A stretch of DNA of 26,049 bases from an uncultured Oscillospiraceae bacterium (lineage in GTDB: Bacteria > Bacillota > Clostridia > Oscillospirales > Oscillospiraceae): contig CAKUJN010000025.1 of assembly GCA_934661735.1 (NCBI GenBank), positions 1-26,049 of the forward strand, read 5' to 3'. The first letter of the stretch is position 1; each line of letters starts with the position of its first letter. This document shows positions 6,869 to 15,389 of this stretch, piece after piece. The notes below the pieces were generated by a model. It was not told the DNA's origin. It searched no databases and saw only the letters and a program-made list of their open reading frames with translations. The position numbers and the translations under genes are program-made.

Positions 6869-7444
6869 ATGGCTGTGCGGCACTATTTTCTCGGTGCGAA
6901 TACCGCAAGGGGCTTCTACTCGCTGTATCACGAATTCTGTACGCCGGAATCCGGCAATTTTCTCTGGGTGCTCAAGGGCGGGCCCGGCTGCGGCAAGTCC
7001 ACGTTCATGCGCAAAATCGGCAGGGCTGCCGAGGACGCGGGACTGGACGTGGAGTACGCGCTCTGCTCGGCGGATGTGGACTCGCTGGACGCGGTTCTGA
7101 TTCCGGCGTGGCATGTCGGCTATGTGGACGGCACCTCGCCGCATGTGACGGAGGTCACCTTTCCTGCTGCCTCGGGCGCGTATCTCGACCTCGGACAGTA
7201 TTATGACGTTGAAGCGCTCCGCCCGAGGCTTGCGGAGATGCAGGCGCTTGTCACGCGCTACCGCGCGCTGTACGCGCAGGCATATGACGCGCTGCGCGAG
7301 GCAAAGGCCCTGCACGACGAGCTGGAGCGGATCTACAACCCGCATGTGGACTTTGACGGCGTGAACGCCATGGCGCAGGCGCACATCAAAATGCTGAAGG
7401 ACGAAAAAATACATTGTATCCGTGAGAAAAATGTAGTAAAATAG
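6869..7444 (+). CDS. Truncated homologue of a two-domain P-loop ATPase
   Basis: The 191-residue product matches the first half of an uncharacterised clostridial ATPase family (as I recall it, PRK06851-like, about 360 residues with two P-loop domains). Visible features: RHYFLGANTARGFYSLY at the start, Walker A GGPGCGKST at about residues 38-46, then CSADVDSLDAV, the IPAWHVGYVDGTSPH segment and a helical region near 125-165. The second domain is absent. The last 14 residues do not look like the family, and their DNA is AT-rich and contains the gpmI promoter (7414-7442). So the 3' half was probably lost by deletion. A GGAGGT ribosome binding site supports the start at 6869. It may be a decaying gene or a functional single domain; function is unknown. 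Confidence 0.7.
   Translation: MAVRHYFLGANTARGFYSLYHEFCTPESGNFLWVLKGGPGCGKSTFMRKIGRAAEDAGLDVEYALCSADVDSLDAVLIPAWHVGYVDGTSPHVTEVTFPAASGAYLDLGQYYDVEALRPRLAEMQALVTRYRALYAQAYDALREAKALHDELERIYNPHVDFDGVNAMAQAHIKMLKDEKIHCIREKNVVK
7414..7442 (+). promoter_or_regulatory. Sigma-A promoter for gpmI, inside the end of the previous frame
   Basis: TTGTAT (7414-7419), 17 bases, TAAAAT (7437-7442). It overlaps the last 10 codons of the truncated ATPase. Transcription would start near 7449, 37 bases before gpmI. Confidence 0.7.
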
Positions 7445-7485
7445 GTGCGATTTTGAAAGCACATCACCAATTGGAGGAACTACAA

Positions 7486-9054
7486 ATGAAAAAACCGATT
7501 GTACTGGTCATTATGGACGGCGTTGGACGCGGCGACGGCGGCTCCGGCGACGCGGTCAAGGTTGCAAACACCCCGACGCTCGATCATCTGATGGCGACAT
7601 GCCCGATGACTTGGCTCAAGGCGCACGGTACGGCCGTCGGCCTGCCCACCGACGACGACATGGGCAACTCCGAGGTCGGCCACAATGCTCTCGGCTGCGG
7701 CCAGATTTATTCGCAGGGCGCAAAGCTGGTGCAGGAGTCCATCGACTCCGGCGCGATCTATCAGTCCAAAACGTGGAATGCGCTCGCGGACAACTGCCTG
7801 AACAACGACAGAGCGCTGCACTTCATCGGCCTTCTGTCCGACGGCAACGTCCACTCGAATATCTCGCATCTGATTGCCATGCTGCGCCATGCGCGCGAGC
7901 AGGATATCCGCCGCGTCTACTGCCACATTCTGCTGGACGGCCGTGACGTGCCCGCGACAAGCGCTCTGGACTATGTCGATCAGCTTGAGGGTGTTCTCGC
8001 CGAGCTTTCCGACGCGCAGCACGAATATAAAATCGCCTCCGGCGGCGGCCGCATGGTCATCACCATGGACCGGTACGAGGCCAACTGGGGCATGGTGGAA
8101 AAGGGCTGGCGCACACATGTGCAGGCCGAGGGCCGTCAGTTCTCCTCCGCCCGCGAGGCCATTGAAACCTACCGTGCGGAAAACCCAGGTATGATTGATC
8201 AGGATCTGCTTCCGTTCGTCGTTGCGCACGACGGAAAGCCCGTCGCAAAAATCGAAAACGGCGACAGCGTCATTCTCTTCAACTTCCGCGGCGACCGCGC
8301 GCAGGAAATCTCCCTCGCGTTTGACCGAAAGGACTTTGACAAGTTTGACCGCGGCGATTACACCAGCGTTCTGTATGCCGGCATGCTGGAATACGACGGC
8401 GACCTGAAGATTCCGACCAACTATCTGGTTGAGCCGCCCGTCATCCGGAATACCCTGACCGAGGTTCTGTGCAAGGCCGGCGTGCGCGAGTACGCCATCT
8501 CCGAAACGCAGAAGTACGGCCACGTCACCTATTTCTGGAATGGCAACCGCTCCGGCAAAGTCGACGAAAGCCTTGAGACGTATGAGGAAATCCCCTCCGA
8601 CATCATTCCGTTCGATCAGGAGCCGGCGATGAAATCCGTCGAGATCACCGACCACATGGTCGCCGCCATGGCCTCGCACAAGTACGACTTCCTGCGCTGC
8701 AACTATCCGAACGGCGATATGGTCGGCCACACCGGCGTCATGAAAGCCGTCGTCGCGGCAATGGAGAGCGTTGACGCGGCGCTGGCGCGCCTTGTAAAGG
8801 CCGCGCACGAGTACGGCTATACCCTGCTGATCACCGCCGATCACGGCAACGCCGATCAGATGACGGAAACCAAGAAAGGCAAGACCTCTATCCGCACGGC
8901 GCATTCGCTCAATCCCGTGCCGTTCATCATCTACGATCCGGACAACACGTTTGTGATCAGGGACGGCAAATACGGTCTTGCGAACGTCGCGCCCACCGTT
9001 GTGAAAATGATGGGTCTGACCGCGCCAGACTGCTGGGAAGCAAGCATGATCTGA
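7486..9054 (+). CDS. gpmI: 2,3-bisphosphoglycerate-independent phosphoglycerate mutase
   Basis: This cytoplasmic glycolytic enzyme interconverts 3- and 2-phosphoglycerate through a phosphoserine and two metal ions (manganese in most Firmicutes). The product is 522 residues, in the family range. The alkaline phosphatase-like fold is shown by MDGVGRGDG (metal ligand D11), the nucleophile S62 in DMGNSEVGHNALG, and SDGNVHSN. Further motifs are HILLDGRDVPATSA, SGGGRMVITMDRYEANW, NFRGDRAQEI, the SETQKYGHVTYFWNG segment, NGDMVGHTG and TADHGNADQM. All known metal and catalytic motifs are intact. GGAGG lies 8 bases before the ATG. It has its own promoter and stands apart from gap-pgk-tpi-eno genes, which are not in the window. 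Confidence 0.97.
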   Translation: MKKPIVLVIMDGVGRGDGGSGDAVKVANTPTLDHLMATCPMTWLKAHGTAVGLPTDDDMGNSEVGHNALGCGQIYSQGAKLVQESIDSGAIYQSKTWNALADNCLNNDRALHFIGLLSDGNVHSNISHLIAMLRHAREQDIRRVYCHILLDGRDVPATSALDYVDQLEGVLAELSDAQHEYKIASGGGRMVITMDRYEANWGMVEKGWRTHVQAEGRQFSSAREAIETYRAENPGMIDQDLLPFVVAHDGKPVAKIENGDSVILFNFRGDRAQEISLAFDRKDFDKFDRGDYTSVLYAGMLEYDGDLKIPTNYLVEPPVIRNTLTEVLCKAGVREYAISETQKYGHVTYFWNGNRSGKVDESLETYEEIPSDIIPFDQEPAMKSVEITDHMVAAMASHKYDFLRCNYPNGDMVGHTGVMKAVVAAMESVDAALARLVKAAHEYGYTLLITADHGNADQMTETKKGKTSIRTAHSLNPVPFIIYDPDNTFVIRDGKYGLANVAPTVVKMMGLTAPDCWEASMI

Positions 9055-9074
9055 TATCAGACGCGTACCGCACT

Positions 9075-9100
9075 GCGCGGGCTGCCTCGGCGGCCCGCGC
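9075..9100 (+). terminator. GC-rich hairpin after gpmI
   Basis: GCGCGGGC and GCCCGCGC form an 8-bp stem with a 10-base loop, 20 bases after the gpmI stop. There is no U tract after it, so it may protect the 3' end rather than terminate. A second small hairpin (CGGCC / GGCCG around CTTC) lies near 9137-9150. Confidence 0.45.
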
Positions 9101-9169
9101 TTGAGCGTACCAAACAGCCATATCGCCCCGCAATGACGGCCCTTCGGCCGGCAGGAAAAGAAATTGCAC

Positions 9170-9198
9170 TTGTACTTTCCGGCAAAATGGTTTAGAAT
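9170..9198 (+). promoter_or_regulatory. Promoter for the Gls24-family gene and fakA
   Basis: TTGTAC (9170-9175), 17 bases, TAGAAT (9193-9198). Expected start near 9205, about 37 bases before the ATG at 9242. Confidence 0.7.
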
Positions 9199-9241
9199 GG
9201 TCATTGCATCTGAATCCACCCCAGAGAAAAGGAGGGCTTCC

Positions 9242-9595
9242 ATGATTCGTCTGAATACGGAAAACGGTACAATCGCTGTCAGCAGCGATGTCTATACAAA
9301 TATTGCCGGCTACGCCGCGACCAACTGCTTTGGCGTCAAGGGCATGGCGGTTCGTTCCATGACGGACGGCCTGGTCCATCTGCTGCGCAAAGAGGCGATG
9401 AGCAAGGGCGTCCGCGTGACGTTCCACGACGACAGCTCCATCTCCATCGACCTGCACATCATGGTCGACAAGGGCGTCAATATCCGCGCCATCGGCAGCT
9501 CCATCGTCAGCGAGGTCCGCTATTTTGTGACAAAGTCCACCGGCACCGAGGTTCGGGCCGTCAACGTCTTTGTTGACTCGATTACCACAGACTAA
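9242..9595 (+). CDS. Asp23/Gls24 family protein (YloU-like)
   Basis: The 117-residue product belongs to the Asp23/Gls24 envelope-stress-associated family, and its position before fakA makes it the equivalent of Bacillus YloU. Family features include the opening GTIAVSSDVYTNIAGYAA, the central FGVKGMA, the strand IDLHIMVDKGVNI and the C-terminal VRAVNVFVDSI. It has no signal peptide or membrane segment. AAAAGGAGGG lies 7 bases before the ATG. It is 39 bases upstream of fakA and shares its promoter. The biochemical function is not known; family members are thought to interact with membrane or cell-envelope proteins. Confidence 0.9.
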   Translation: MIRLNTENGTIAVSSDVYTNIAGYAATNCFGVKGMAVRSMTDGLVHLLRKEAMSKGVRVTFHDDSSISIDLHIMVDKGVNIRAIGSSIVSEVRYFVTKSTGTEVRAVNVFVDSITTD

Positions 9596-9634
9596 CTCTG
9601 CGCCCCTATCTCGGCGTACACGGAGGTGTTTCAT

Positions 9635-11317
9635 TTGATACAGACTATTGATGGAGCCGCATACCGCCGCATGATCCTCAGCGCCGCCGCTTCAATCGAT
9701 CTGAACAGACAGAAAATCAACGAGCTGAACGTTTTCCCCGTTCCCGACGGCGATACCGGAACGAACATGGGCATGACCATTCAGGCCGCGGCCAGCGACC
9801 TGCGCCGGATGGACGAGCCCGTACTTACCAGAGCCGCCGACAAGGCGGCGTCGGCCATGCTGCGCGGCGCGCGCGGCAACTCAGGCGTTATTCTCTCGCT
9901 TCTTTTCCGCGGCTTCGCCTCCGCGTGGAAGGGCAAGACGCAGGCCGACGGAAGGGATTTTGCCGCCGCAGTCACCGCCGGCGTTGAGGCCGCATACAAG
10001 GCCGTCATGAAGCCCGCCGAGGGCACGGTGCTGACCGTTTCGCGCCTTGCCGCAGCCGCTGCGCGCGACCTTGCCGAGGAAAACGCCGCCATCGAATACG
10101 TCCTTGAGAATATGATCTCCACGGCGCAGGCCGCGCTGGAGAATACCGTCAACCAGAACCCCGTTCTGAAGAAGGCGGGCGTTGTCGACGCGGGCGGCAT
10201 GGGCTTTGTCGTCATTCTTGAGGCCATGCTTTCCAGCGTCCGCGGCAATGATATCACCGCCGACGAGGCTGCCGCCGTCAACGAGCAGGCCGATTTCGGC
10301 ATCTTTGACAGCGAGGATATCACCTTTGCCTACGATACGGTCTATATCGTCCGCAAGAATCCGGAGGTCACCTCCATCGAGCCGCTGCGCGTCTATCTCG
10401 ACTCCATCGGCGACTCGCTGGTCATCGGCGAGGACGACGAGGCGTTCAAGGTTCACGTCCATACGAACATTCCCTGGGAGGCGCTGAGCGAGTCCCAGAA
10501 ATACGGCACACTGGAGTTGGCGAAGATCGAAAACATGCGCATGCAGCACGACGATCTTGCCGCCGGACGCACCGCACGCTCGACCGACGATCTCGAGCAG
10601 ATCGAGCAGGAGCTGGAAGCCTCCGGACAGGCGCAGCCGGCCGGTCCCGCCGCGCCGGAGAAAAAATACGGCTCGGTCGCGGTCTGCGCCGGAGCCGGTC
10701 TTGCCGACGTGTTTCGCGATCTGGGCGTCGATCAGATTGTCGAGGGCGGTCAGACCATGAATCCCTCGGCCGAGGACATTCTGGAGGCCGTCAACCGCAC
10801 GCCGGCCGAAATCGTCATCGTCCTGCCCAACAACAAGAATATCATCATGGCGGCGGAGCTTGCCGCTCCCCTGTCCGAAAAAAAGGTCGTCGTCGTTCCA
10901 ACGAAAACCGTCCCGCAGGGCATTACAGCCATGCTGAACTTCGACGCGTCGATGGAGCTGGACGACAACATCGCAGCGATGAACGACTGTCTGAGCAGCG
11001 TCAGCACCATGCAGATCACCTACGCCGCGCGTGATTCCGACTTTGACGGATACCAGATTCACGAGGGCGACTATCTGGGCCTTGCGGACGGTGCGCTTCT
11101 GGGCACCAGCCGTGAAATCACCGAGCTACTCGCCGCCATGGCCGACCGTGTCGCACAGGCTGGGAAAGAGTTTGTCAACATTTTCTACGGCAGCGATATT
11201 TCCGCCGAGGAAGCCGAGAGCGCTGCCGCGCTTTTCCGCGAGCGCGTACCGGATGCAGAGATCAACGTTCTGTCCGGCGGACAGCCGATTTACTATTATC
11301 TGATTTCCGCAGAATAA
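9635..11317 (+). CDS. fakA: Fatty acid kinase catalytic subunit FakA (DAK phosphatase domain, YloV-like)
   Basis: FakA phosphorylates fatty acids bound to a DegV-type FakB partner, feeding exogenous fatty acids into phospholipid synthesis. The product is 560 residues, the usual length. The N-terminal Dak-L kinase domain has the nucleotide/metal motif PVPDGDTGTNMG (D38, D40) and RGARGNSGVILS at about 77-88, followed by VVDAGGMGFV. A middle domain and a C-terminal DegV-like region (VVVPTKTVPQGI, GDYLGLADG) follow. The start is probably TTG at 9635: GGAGG (9622-9626) sits 8 bases before it. A GTG at 9626 overlaps the Shine-Dalgarno sequence itself, so it is less likely. No fakB gene is in the window. 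Confidence 0.93.
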   Translation: MIQTIDGAAYRRMILSAAASIDLNRQKINELNVFPVPDGDTGTNMGMTIQAAASDLRRMDEPVLTRAADKAASAMLRGARGNSGVILSLLFRGFASAWKGKTQADGRDFAAAVTAGVEAAYKAVMKPAEGTVLTVSRLAAAAARDLAEENAAIEYVLENMISTAQAALENTVNQNPVLKKAGVVDAGGMGFVVILEAMLSSVRGNDITADEAAAVNEQADFGIFDSEDITFAYDTVYIVRKNPEVTSIEPLRVYLDSIGDSLVIGEDDEAFKVHVHTNIPWEALSESQKYGTLELAKIENMRMQHDDLAAGRTARSTDDLEQIEQELEASGQAQPAGPAAPEKKYGSVAVCAGAGLADVFRDLGVDQIVEGGQTMNPSAEDILEAVNRTPAEIVIVLPNNKNIIMAAELAAPLSEKKVVVVPTKTVPQGITAMLNFDASMELDDNIAAMNDCLSSVSTMQITYAARDSDFDGYQIHEGDYLGLADGALLGTSREITELLAAMADRVAQAGKEFVNIFYGSDISAEEAESAAALFRERVPDAEINVLSGGQPIYYYLISAE

Positions 11318-11327
11318 GCTCCCGTCC

Positions 11328-11360
11328 AATCCGGCGTGATATCCTCACGCCGGATTTCTT
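11328..11360 (+). terminator. Intrinsic terminator of fakA
   Basis: AATCCGGCGTGA and TCACGCCGGATT form a 12-bp perfect stem around TATCC, ending in TTTCTTT. It closes the Gls24-fakA operon. Confidence 0.8.
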
Positions 11361-11381
11361 TGCGCAAAACGGCTTCACCGC

Positions 11382-11410
11382 GTGACATTCCGCGCCGCGC
11401 ATGCTATACT
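11382..11410 (+). promoter_or_regulatory. Promoter of the ROK kinase-nagA operon
   Basis: GTGACA (11382-11387), 17 bases, TATACT (11405-11410). Start near 11417, about 32 bases before the ATG. No clear operator palindrome is visible next to it. Confidence 0.75.
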
Positions 11411-11448
11411 TACCTTAACAATGTCATACCGCAACAGGAGGACCATCC

Positions 11449-12822
11449 ATGAACTATCTCGGTATTGAATATCACTACAAAAACAGACCGCCGCTGGACA
11501 GCGGCTTTATTCCGTTCGGCGTGTGGGCGAATGCCTATCTGGAAAAGGCCGCCCGCCCATTCAAAATCGCCGTGGAGCGCGAAGGCGGCCTGATTTCCGT
11601 CTTTGAAACGAAGCTTCGCGGCGCGGAATTCGCCGAGGCCAACTACCGCTATGCCGAGCGCTTTGTCAAAATGCTTCTTTGGAGCGTCGGCGGCTGGCGC
11701 GTGTATCTGTGCGGCGACGATGCGCTTGCCGCACGGATGCAGGACGAATACCGCGCGGGCGGAAAGCGCGAATTTGACGTCGGCTTCATGCAGGACGTCT
11801 ACGAGCGCCCGTTTGAGATTGTAATCTGCGGCGAGGCCGGTTTCCCTGCCGCGCGCGAGCAGACAAAAAAGGCCGGCGGGCATACAAACGGCTGCCGGAT
11901 CGGCTTCGACGCGGGCGGCTCCGACCGCAAGGTCTCAGCCGTCATCGACGGACAGACCGTCTACTCCGAGGAGGTCGTCTGGCATCCCAAGACCAGCGCC
12001 GACCCGCAGTATCAGTATGACGGCATCGTCGCCGCGTTCCGCTCGGCGGCGGAAAAAATGCCGCGCGTCGACGCCATCGGCGTCTCGTCCGCGGGTGTGT
12101 TCATCGGGAACGCGCCGATGGTCTCCTCCATCTTCATCAAGGTCCCGCGCGAGCGCCGCGAGGAGGTCAAGACGATCTATGACCGCGCGGCAAAGGAAAT
12201 CGGCGACGTGCCGATCGTCGTTGCCAACGACGGCGACGTGTCGGCGCTGGCCGGCTCGATGAGTCTTGGAAGCGGCTCGGTCATGGGCCTTGCCATGGGC
12301 ACCAGCGAGGCTGTGGGCTATGTCAACGCGGAGAGCAATCTGCTCGGCTGGATCAGCGAGCTGGCCTTTGCGCCGGTCGATCTGAACGAGGACGCGCTGC
12401 GCGACGAGTGGTCGGGCGACACCGGCGTCGGCTGCAAGTATTTCTCGCAGGACGCGGCGGCAAAGCTTGCGCCCGCCGCCGGTATCACGCTGGACGCGGC
12501 GCTCACGCCCGCGGAGAAGCTCAAGGCGGTGCAGAAGCTGGCGGACGAGGGCCATGCCGGTGCGCTGGATATCTTCCGCTCCATCGGCGCATATCTGGCC
12601 CACACGCTCTGCCTGTATGAAATGCTCTATGATATCCGCAGCCTTATCGTCCTTGGACGCGTCGCGTCGGGCGTGGGCGGCGATCTGATCGTGTCGGAGT
12701 GCCAGCGCATTCTGGCTGAGGAATATCCGGTGCTGGCCGAGAAAATCCGCGTCATGCTGCCGGATGAGAATTTCCGCCGCGTCGGCCAGTCCATGGCCGC
12801 GGCCAGCCTGCCGGAGGTGTGA
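11449..12822 (+). CDS. Divergent ROK-family sugar kinase with an extra N-terminal domain
   Basis: The 457-residue product has an actin-like ROK fold from about residue 148 to the end. Visible motifs are the phosphate loop GFDAGGSDRKVSAV (152-165), GVSSAGVFIG (211-220), the candidate catalytic VANDGDVSALAG (258-269, D261) and AMGTSEAVGY (282-291). Unlike typical ROK kinases (about 300 residues) it lacks the CxCGxxGC zinc motif. It also carries about 147 extra N-terminal residues (YKNRPPLDSGFIPFGVW at the start) that I do not recognise. GGAGG precedes the ATG. The stop overlaps the nagA ribosome binding site, so the two are translationally coupled. This context suggests phosphorylation of N-acetylglucosamine or a related amino sugar before deacetylation; the substrate is an inference. 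Confidence 0.85.
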   Translation: MNYLGIEYHYKNRPPLDSGFIPFGVWANAYLEKAARPFKIAVEREGGLISVFETKLRGAEFAEANYRYAERFVKMLLWSVGGWRVYLCGDDALAARMQDEYRAGGKREFDVGFMQDVYERPFEIVICGEAGFPAAREQTKKAGGHTNGCRIGFDAGGSDRKVSAVIDGQTVYSEEVVWHPKTSADPQYQYDGIVAAFRSAAEKMPRVDAIGVSSAGVFIGNAPMVSSIFIKVPRERREEVKTIYDRAAKEIGDVPIVVANDGDVSALAGSMSLGSGSVMGLAMGTSEAVGYVNAESNLLGWISELAFAPVDLNEDALRDEWSGDTGVGCKYFSQDAAAKLAPAAGITLDAALTPAEKLKAVQKLADEGHAGALDIFRSIGAYLAHTLCLYEMLYDIRSLIVLGRVASGVGGDLIVSECQRILAEEYPVLAEKIRVMLPDENFRRVGQSMAAASLPEV

Positions 12823-12824
12823 GC

Positions 12825-13946
12825 ATGCTTTACAAAGACGTCAATATTTTCGCCGGAAACGGCTTTGTCCACGGCTCGTTCCGCGTGGAGGACGGCAGAT
12901 TTTCTGAAATTCTGACGACCGTCCCCGACGACGACGGTATCGATCTGGAAAATCAGTACGTTATCCCCGGTCTTGTGGACGTACACAGCCACGGCAACTC
13001 CGGCGCGGATTTCTCCGACGGCGATTATGATGGTCTTGTCAAAATGGCACGCTATCTCGCCCGGAACGGTGTGACCAGCTTTGCGCCCGCGTCCATGACG
13101 CTCCCGTATAACGTACTGGAAGCGGCGTATCGGACCGCCGTCCGTCTGAAGTATGCGCAGCCGGCCGGCTGTGCACGCCTGACAGGCATTCAGATGGAGG
13201 GACCGTTCTTCTCAGAAAAGAAAAAGGGCGCGCAGAACGGCGCATATCTGCGTCTGCCGGATTTTGCCGCGTTCAGACGCCTGTATGACGTCTCTGAGGG
13301 CCTTGTCCGTATTGCGGACGTGGCGGCGGAGCTGGACGGCGCGGTCGAATTCACGCGCGAAGCGTCAAAGCTCTGCAAGGTCTCCATCGCACACACTGAC
13401 TGCGCATATGAGGACGCGTGCGCCGTCTTTGACGCGGGCGCAACGCATCTGACGCATCTGTATAACGCCATGCCGTCCATTCATCACCGCCGTCCTGGCC
13501 CCATCGGCGCGGCCAGTGAGCGCGAGAACGTCGTTGCAGAGCTGATCTGCGACGGCCGGCACGTCCATCCCAGCGCTGTGCGCATGGCGTTCCGGCTCTT
13601 CCCCGACCGCATCTGCCTGATTTCTGACGCGCTGCGCTGCTGCGGCATGCCGGACGGACAGTATACGCTCGGCGGGCAGGACGTCTTTCTCTCCGGCGGC
13701 GTGGCAAGGCTTGCCGACGGCACCGTGGCCGGCTCCGCGACAAACCTCTACGACTGCATGAGAAAGGCCGTCGAATTCGGCATTTCCGTCGATCAGGCCG
13801 TCCGTTCAGCGACGATCATCCCCGCGCGCGAACTTGGCTGCGAGACGGAAATCGGCTCAATCGAGGTCGGAAAGCGCGCCGACTTCGTCGTGTGCGACGC
13901 ACAGCTCAACCGCCGTGCCGTCTATCTTGGCGGCAGTCAGCTGTAA
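12825..13946 (+). CDS. nagA: N-acetylglucosamine-6-phosphate deacetylase
   Basis: NagA removes acetate from GlcNAc-6-phosphate, giving glucosamine-6-phosphate in the cytoplasm. The 373-residue product is an amidohydrolase barrel of normal length. Visible metal and catalytic residues: H54 and H56 in VDVHSHGNSG, E125 in QMEGPF, H190 in SIAHTDC, H211 in THLYNAM, and the general acid/base D268 in LISDALR. DGRHVHP (243-249) and GTVAGS are further family motifs. The start is ATG 12825 with GGAGG 7 bases upstream; a GTG at 12819 overlaps the preceding stop and is poorly placed. It begins 2 bases after the ROK kinase stop. nagB, the usual next step, is not present in the window. Confidence 0.93.
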   Translation: MLYKDVNIFAGNGFVHGSFRVEDGRFSEILTTVPDDDGIDLENQYVIPGLVDVHSHGNSGADFSDGDYDGLVKMARYLARNGVTSFAPASMTLPYNVLEAAYRTAVRLKYAQPAGCARLTGIQMEGPFFSEKKKGAQNGAYLRLPDFAAFRRLYDVSEGLVRIADVAAELDGAVEFTREASKLCKVSIAHTDCAYEDACAVFDAGATHLTHLYNAMPSIHHRRPGPIGAASERENVVAELICDGRHVHPSAVRMAFRLFPDRICLISDALRCCGMPDGQYTLGGQDVFLSGGVARLADGTVAGSATNLYDCMRKAVEFGISVDQAVRSATIIPARELGCETEIGSIEVGKRADFVVCDAQLNRRAVYLGGSQL

Positions 13947-13979
13947 CCTCCGAACCGCGCAATCCGACTTTGTTCTGTA

Positions 13980-14010
13980 CGGCACTCCGGCGCCTTTCGC
14001 CGGAGTGCCG
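13980..14010 (+). terminator. Hairpin after nagA
   Basis: A 13-bp stem (CGGCACTCCGGCG with its complement) around the 5-base loop CCTTT, 33 bases after nagA. It is followed by GTATTTTCAGTTGTTTTT, a discontinuous T tract. Probable terminator. Confidence 0.65.
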
Positions 14011-14021
14011 CGTATTTTCAG

Positions 14022-14050
14022 TTGTTTTTCCGCGAAAAACGTGCTATGCT
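14022..14050 (+). promoter_or_regulatory. Promoter of the amidohydrolase gene
   Basis: TTGTTT (14022-14027), 17 bases, TATGCT (14045-14050). Start near 14057, 28 bases before the ATG. Together with the preceding hairpin this separates the gene from the nagA operon. Confidence 0.65.
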
Positions 14051-14084
14051 GTGCATGAAAATTTCGAAGGGGCGATGTACCGAT

Positions 14085-15371
14085 ATGAAATACGCGTTTA
14101 CAAACGCTGTCATTCTTGACGGCACCGAGCAGATGCAGCCGCAGCGCGGCGTGTGTGTTCTGACCGACGGCGAAGCGATCTGCGATATCGTTCCGGCGGG
14201 AAGCGATCTGAGCGGCTATACGCAGATCGATTTACAGGGCCGGTATCTGATGCCCGGCCTGATCAACATGCACGTCCATCTGGCCGGAAGCGGTAAGCCG
14301 CAGAAGAAGCAGCGCGACAACAAAAAGCTGGTCCGCACGATCATGTCCGGCGCGCTCACGCGCGCGGTCGCCTACCGGATGGTCTGCGGCTTTGCCCGCG
14401 ACGAGCTGTACAGCGGCGTGACCACCATCCGCACCATGGGCGGCCTTGGCAGCTTTGACAGCCGCCTCCGCGACGAAATTGCCGCCGGTACGAAAACCGG
14501 CCCGCGCATTCTCGCCGCCAATCAGGGCATTTCCGTCCCCGGCGGACACATGGCGGGCTCGGTTGCCATCGCGGCGCACAGCATCGACGAGGCGCTTGCG
14601 CATCTGGAGCAGTCCGAGCGCGAGGGCGTCGATCTGGTAAAGCTGATGATCACCGGCGGCGTACTGGACGCAAAGGAAAAGGGCGTTCCGGGCGAGCTGA
14701 AAATGAAGCCCGAGATGGTAAAGGCCGTCTGTGACCGCGCCCACGCGGCGGGCTATTCCGTCGCCGCTCACGTTGAATCGCCCGAGGGCGTGCGCGTCGC
14801 GCTGGAAAACGGCGTGGACTCCATCGAGCACGGCGCAAAGCCGGATGCGGAAATTCTTTCGCTGTTCCGCAGCCGCGGCGCGTTTCTCTGCACGACCATC
14901 TCTCCCGCGCTCCCCTACGCACTGTTTGACCGCTCTGTCTCCAACGCCTCCGAGGTCGAGCAGTTCAACGGCAACGTCGTCTTTGAGGGCATCATCGACT
15001 GCGCGAAGGCAGCACTTGCAAACGGCATTCCGGTCGTGCTTGGCAATGACGTCGGCTGTCCGTGGATTACGCAGTACGACTTCTGGCGCGAGCTGTTCTA
15101 TTTCCACAAATATGTCGGCGTGAGCAACGCGTTCGCGCTCTATACCGCCACGTCGCGCAGCGCGGAGCTGGCCGGCATCGGCGGCGTAACCGGCACGATT
15201 GCCGCCGGAAAATGCGCCGACATGATCGTCACCGCGCAAAATCCGCTGGACGATCTGCGCGCGCTGCGCAAGGTCGATATGGTCGTTGCGCGCGGCCGCA
15301 TTCTTGATCATCCGAAGATCCGGCAGCGCCGCGAGGTTGCCTCGCAGCTGGATAAATACCTGACCGATTGA
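14085..15371 (+). CDS. Metal-dependent amidohydrolase (imidazolonepropionase/prolidase-like)
   Basis: The 428-residue product is an amidohydrolase-superfamily barrel with flanking beta domain, close to the group annotated as imidazolonepropionase-like or Xaa-Pro dipeptidase-like enzymes. The two-metal site is complete: H63 and H65 in INMHVHLAG, K186 in DLVKLMITGG as candidate carbamylated lysine, H229 in VAAHVES, H249 in SIEHGAK and D322 in LGNDVG. The C-terminal GTIAAGKCADMIV closes the beta sandwich. There is no signal peptide, so it is cytoplasmic. The start at 14085 has GAAGGGG upstream, and the promoter lies just before; longer in-frame starts fall in promoter DNA. The substrate cannot be told from sequence; an amidated or peptidic compound is likely. 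Confidence 0.85.
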   Translation: MKYAFTNAVILDGTEQMQPQRGVCVLTDGEAICDIVPAGSDLSGYTQIDLQGRYLMPGLINMHVHLAGSGKPQKKQRDNKKLVRTIMSGALTRAVAYRMVCGFARDELYSGVTTIRTMGGLGSFDSRLRDEIAAGTKTGPRILAANQGISVPGGHMAGSVAIAAHSIDEALAHLEQSEREGVDLVKLMITGGVLDAKEKGVPGELKMKPEMVKAVCDRAHAAGYSVAAHVESPEGVRVALENGVDSIEHGAKPDAEILSLFRSRGAFLCTTISPALPYALFDRSVSNASEVEQFNGNVVFEGIIDCAKAALANGIPVVLGNDVGCPWITQYDFWRELFYFHKYVGVSNAFALYTATSRSAELAGIGGVTGTIAAGKCADMIVTAQNPLDDLRALRKVDMVVARGRILDHPKIRQRREVASQLDKYLTD

Positions 15372-15389
15372 TCTCCGTTCATACAGCAT

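Noticed and set aside
7480..9243. 587-codon open frame on the minus strand opposite gpmI
   Set aside because: Antisense shadow of gpmI: no recognisable domain, no start signal, and it runs beyond both ends of gpmI into its regulatory DNA.
9881..11062. 393-codon antisense frame in fakA
   Set aside because: Shadow frame from GC-rich codon use; lacks a ribosome binding site and any motif.
13834..14119. Small plus-strand frames across the nagA-amidohydrolase gap
   Set aside because: They run through the terminator and promoter, lack ribosome binding sites, and encode Ala/Arg/Ser-rich low-complexity peptides.
14232..15389. 385-codon antisense frame over the amidohydrolase gene
   Set aside because: Composition (Ala, Arg, Asp, His, Val) is that of a complement of a GC-rich gene, and it would start inside the terminator.
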